Of a stretch of DNA of 21,136 bases, positions 18,805 through 21,136 are shown piece by piece; within the stretch, counting starts at the first letter, position 1, and each line of letters starts with the position of its first letter. The position numbers and the translations under genes are program-made. The notes beneath the pieces were generated by a model, which worked only from the letters and a program-made list of their open reading frames with translations, had not been told where the DNA came from and searched no databases. The stretch spans positions 1-21,136 of the forward strand of contig JAUCBJ010006344.1 of assembly GCA_032718475.1 (NCBI GenBank), written 5' to 3'. Source of the stretch: Nemertoderma westbladi. Taxonomy: Eukaryota; Xenacoelomorpha; Nemertodermatida; Nemertodermatidae.

Positions 18805-19574
18805 TATGAATTAATTTCGTTTTCTAATCACTTGTCATTCTGTCCGTAGGGCTGTTGTTTTATTGAATACTTTCGTTTTCTATTCACCTGCCAGTAGGGC
18901 TGTTGTTTTATTGAATACTTTCGTTTTCTATTCACCTGTCAGTAGGGCTGTTGTTTTATTGAATACTTCGTTTTCTATTGAACTGCCAGTAGGGCTGTTG
19001 TTTTATTGAATACTTTCGTTTTCTATTGAACTGCCAGTAGGGCTGTTGTTTTATTGAATACTTTCGTTTTCTATTCACCTGTCAGTAGGGCTGTTGTTTT
19101 ATTGAATACTTTTGTTTTCTATTGAACTGCCAGTAGGGCTGTTGTTTTATTGAATACTTTTGTTTTCTATTCACCTGTCAGTAGGGCTGTTGTTTTATTG
19201 AATACTTTCGTTTTCTATTCACCTGTCAGTAGGGCTGTTGTGTTATTGAATACTTTCGTTTTCTATTGAACTGCCAGTAGGGCTGTTGTTTTATTGAATA
19301 TTTTTGTTTTCTATTCACCTGTCAGTAGGGCTGTTGTTTTATTGAATACTTTCGTTTTCTATTCACCTGTCAGTAGGGCTGTTGTTTTATTGAATACTTT
19401 CGTTTTCTATTGAACTGCCAGTAGGGCTGTTGTTTTATTGAATACTTTTGTTTTCTATTCACCTGTCAGTAGGGCTGTTGTTTTATTGAATACTTTAGTT
19501 TTCTATTGAACTGCCAGTAGGGCTGTTGTTTTATTGAATGCTTTTGTTTTCTATTCACCTGTCAGTAGGGCTGT
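18805..19574. repeat. 48-bp minisatellite (about 16 copies)
   Basis: Units contain CAGTAGGGCTGTTGTTTTAT, then TGAATACTTTCGTTTTCTAT, then TCACCTG or TGAACTG. The period is 48 bp, with one 47-bp unit near 18960 that has lost a T. The first unit (18805-18850) is degenerate. Two end variants alternate: TTCACCTGTCAG and TTGAACTGCCAG, with a local C-C-G order of three (144 bp) in the middle. Although 48 is a multiple of three, each frame I checked on the minus strand contains a stop, so it is not coding. The right edge is sharp at GGGCTGT/GGGGCGAGCC. Confidence 0.93.
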
Positions 19575-20140
19575 GGGGCGAGCCACGAAGTGAGTGAGCC
19601 TTAGCGTAGTGGTACCATTAATCAACCTGTCGTTCTGTCGTTCTGTCGTGTTCAATTTTAAACGTTAATAACTCGGCCAATCTTTGATGAAATCTATCCA
19701 AACTTGGTACACATGTTGTATGGCAAAAGTTTAGAAATTTTCCAAGTAGAATTTCCGTGTGGCCTTCGAGAAGCTAAGATAATAGCAGTTAATTAGTTAA
19801 TTAAGTTGATTACGGTAAAAACACCATTTTCAACCTGCCTTTTAAAGGAAATTAATTGTTTTACAGTATAAGACTTCAATAATTATACTTAAAAAATATA
19901 CAGATGTAATCCGCATACTCCATTCTATTATAGTTTTTAATTAGTTCAAGTGATTTGCTTTAATAATCGTGTCTTTAATTGATCTAAAGTAATTAAACCG
20001 GCATAAAAAATGTATTCTCATTAAATACTGCTCATTTATTGGTTAACATCCAAGTTGGCTTGATTCCCAGCAACACTTGAGGTATTCGGTCAGCCTTGCT
20101 TGTAAGAGGCAGACTGCTGCTGCTGCTAGTAGCCATCCAT
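19575..20140. repeat. Probable dispersed repeat abutting the 48-bp array
   Basis: The sequence begins abruptly with GGGGCGAGCCACGAAGTGAG and contains a doubled TGAGTGAG-type start and a tripled TCTGTCGT (about 19630-19650). It has no open frame. Phrases such as AACTCGGCC and CAAACTTGGTACACATG resemble repetitive DNA in other invertebrate genomes, but this is an impression, not a search result. A short CTG/CTA run lies at 20114-20130. The right boundary is not visible. Confidence 0.35.
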
Positions 20141-20148
20141 TCACTCAC

Positions 20149-20200
20149 TCTCCATTGAACTGGCTGATTGGAGGTGTGTGTGTATCGGGTTCAATGACAT
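20149..20200 (-). CDS. Tentative first coding exon
   Basis: Going upstream from exon 2, the nearest strong donor I found that fits its phase-1 acceptor is AGA|GTGAGT, with its GT at 20148-20147. Two ATGs in the same frame precede it, at 20200 and 20155, giving 17 codons plus one base; the split codon would become AGG (Arg). The predicted peptide MSLNPIHTHLQSASSME has no recognisable feature, and part of it is a CACACA microsatellite. The ATG contexts are weak. The total coding length with this exon is an exact multiple of three. The real start may instead lie further right, beyond what I can recognise. Confidence 0.28.
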
Positions 20201-21136
20201 TAATATTATTACTAAAGTAACGTCGGGATGTTAATATTCACTGGAGCTATGAGTCTCTCTGGTTAGTTGAATGAATGAAATAAATAATTGTTTTACTGTT
20301 CCGAATATCAATGTTTATTTCTGTAGGCCAACTTACTGTATTATTATTTAATCTAAATGTACATAATAGTTTAAATAAATTATTTCACAATTTCATTCCA
20401 ATTCATACTGCTTACGCAACCATGCTAATTAGGTATATTAAATGGCAGGATTGTTTTTAATTAAAATTTTTACAGAGCAAACAAGTATATTGTATTTAAC
20501 TGAAAGTTAATTTATTTCGGTAAGTAGGCCTTGCGGTTTGTTAGTTTAGTTAGTATAATAAGTATCAAATATATTACGTGCTGCTGTACAGTAAACGCGG
20601 CTTTGCGTTATTGAATTACAGAATTGGCGGTACAAAGTACATTAATAGGGATCAGGCATATTGCATTTATATAATTGTTGTTGTAAATGTACAATAATAT
20701 GCGCCACTTTTATTTTAGTAACTGCAATGTGTATTTCATTTGTACCTGCAACCCATTAAAAAGGGCAGCTGAACATATCGCGGACAGGCTGACTATTCAC
20801 CATAACAAAAAAACCCAAATCGCCGCAGTTCCACTTACAGTCAGACAGTTCCATATTATTCTGTTTTGCAATTCAACCCAATTTATCTGCTCTCTGCTAC
20901 ACGCGGTTTTATCCACGAGTTTTGTAAAGTCCCGACTTATCGGGAATGACATGAACTTAGCGTCCGGAATATTCTGATCAGATTAAATCTACTTGGCGCT
21001 GTAATACTGCATCCCGTTGTACCAGAAGTTATTAAAACATACCGGCCCCTCAAATGCGCTTGCAGTGGGTTAGAGAACAACATATACCGCCCCAGTACAA
21101 CCGCTATTTTGATAAGGTCCAATATATAATATATAT
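20201..21136. other. Right flank, no gene supported
   Basis: AT-rich sequence with two modest overlapping open frames, at 20687-20977 on the plus strand and 20937-21122 on the minus strand. Neither has domain motifs or convincing splice context. A short palindrome, CCCGACTTATCGGG, lies at 20930-20943. The window ends in an AT dinucleotide tract. This may be promoter or upstream intron of the ankyrin gene, or repeat debris; I cannot tell which. Confidence 0.45.

Noticed and set aside
18805-19574. 48-bp array as a 16-residue coding repeat
   Set aside because: On the minus strand the frames I read contain stops within each unit.
20687-21122. Two overlapping open frames near the right end as possible genes
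   Set aside because: There are no domain motifs, splice context or compositional support, and lengths are within chance for AT-rich DNA.

Overview
The window looks like nuclear DNA of an invertebrate animal. It is AT-rich, has a split gene with consensus GT-AG introns, carries short non-autonomous transposons, and is largely minisatellite. The species cannot be told from the sequence. I see no bacterial, organellar or viral genes.

The one gene I can support runs on the minus strand, right to left. Its parts are a tentative first exon (20200-20149), exon 18139-17954, exon 16448-16156, exon 15380-14208, and exon 3312-2968, which ends at the first in-frame stop. All junction phases agree (1, 1, 0, 0), and the joined frame would encode about 682 residues. 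The predicted order is a calponin-homology-like segment, a short coiled coil, a domain I do not recognise, and then ankyrin repeats. The protein is probably an intracellular scaffold, but no function can be assigned.

Two very different minisatellites abut the last exon. To its right, the intron between the 15380-14208 exon and the last exon is about 10.9 kb, and nearly all of it (3313 to about 14110) is roughly 240 tandem 42/46/47-bp units. Each unit carries a copy of the intron's own 3' splice site plus the first ten bases of the exon. To its left, about 36 copies of a 66-bp unit (106-364 and 1106-3200) encode a shortened 22-residue ankyrin-like repeat, and the exon reads straight into them. 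A 737-bp TTAA-flanked transposon (365-1101) sits inside that array.

The remaining sequence is introns and flank. It holds four G/C homopolymer runs, a 473-bp element with 25-bp perfect inverted ends (17445-17917), a diverged 161-bp direct repeat (18252-18451), a 48-bp minisatellite of about 16 copies (18805-19574), and a probable dispersed repeat starting at 19575. From 20201 to the right end I see nothing that can be called a gene.
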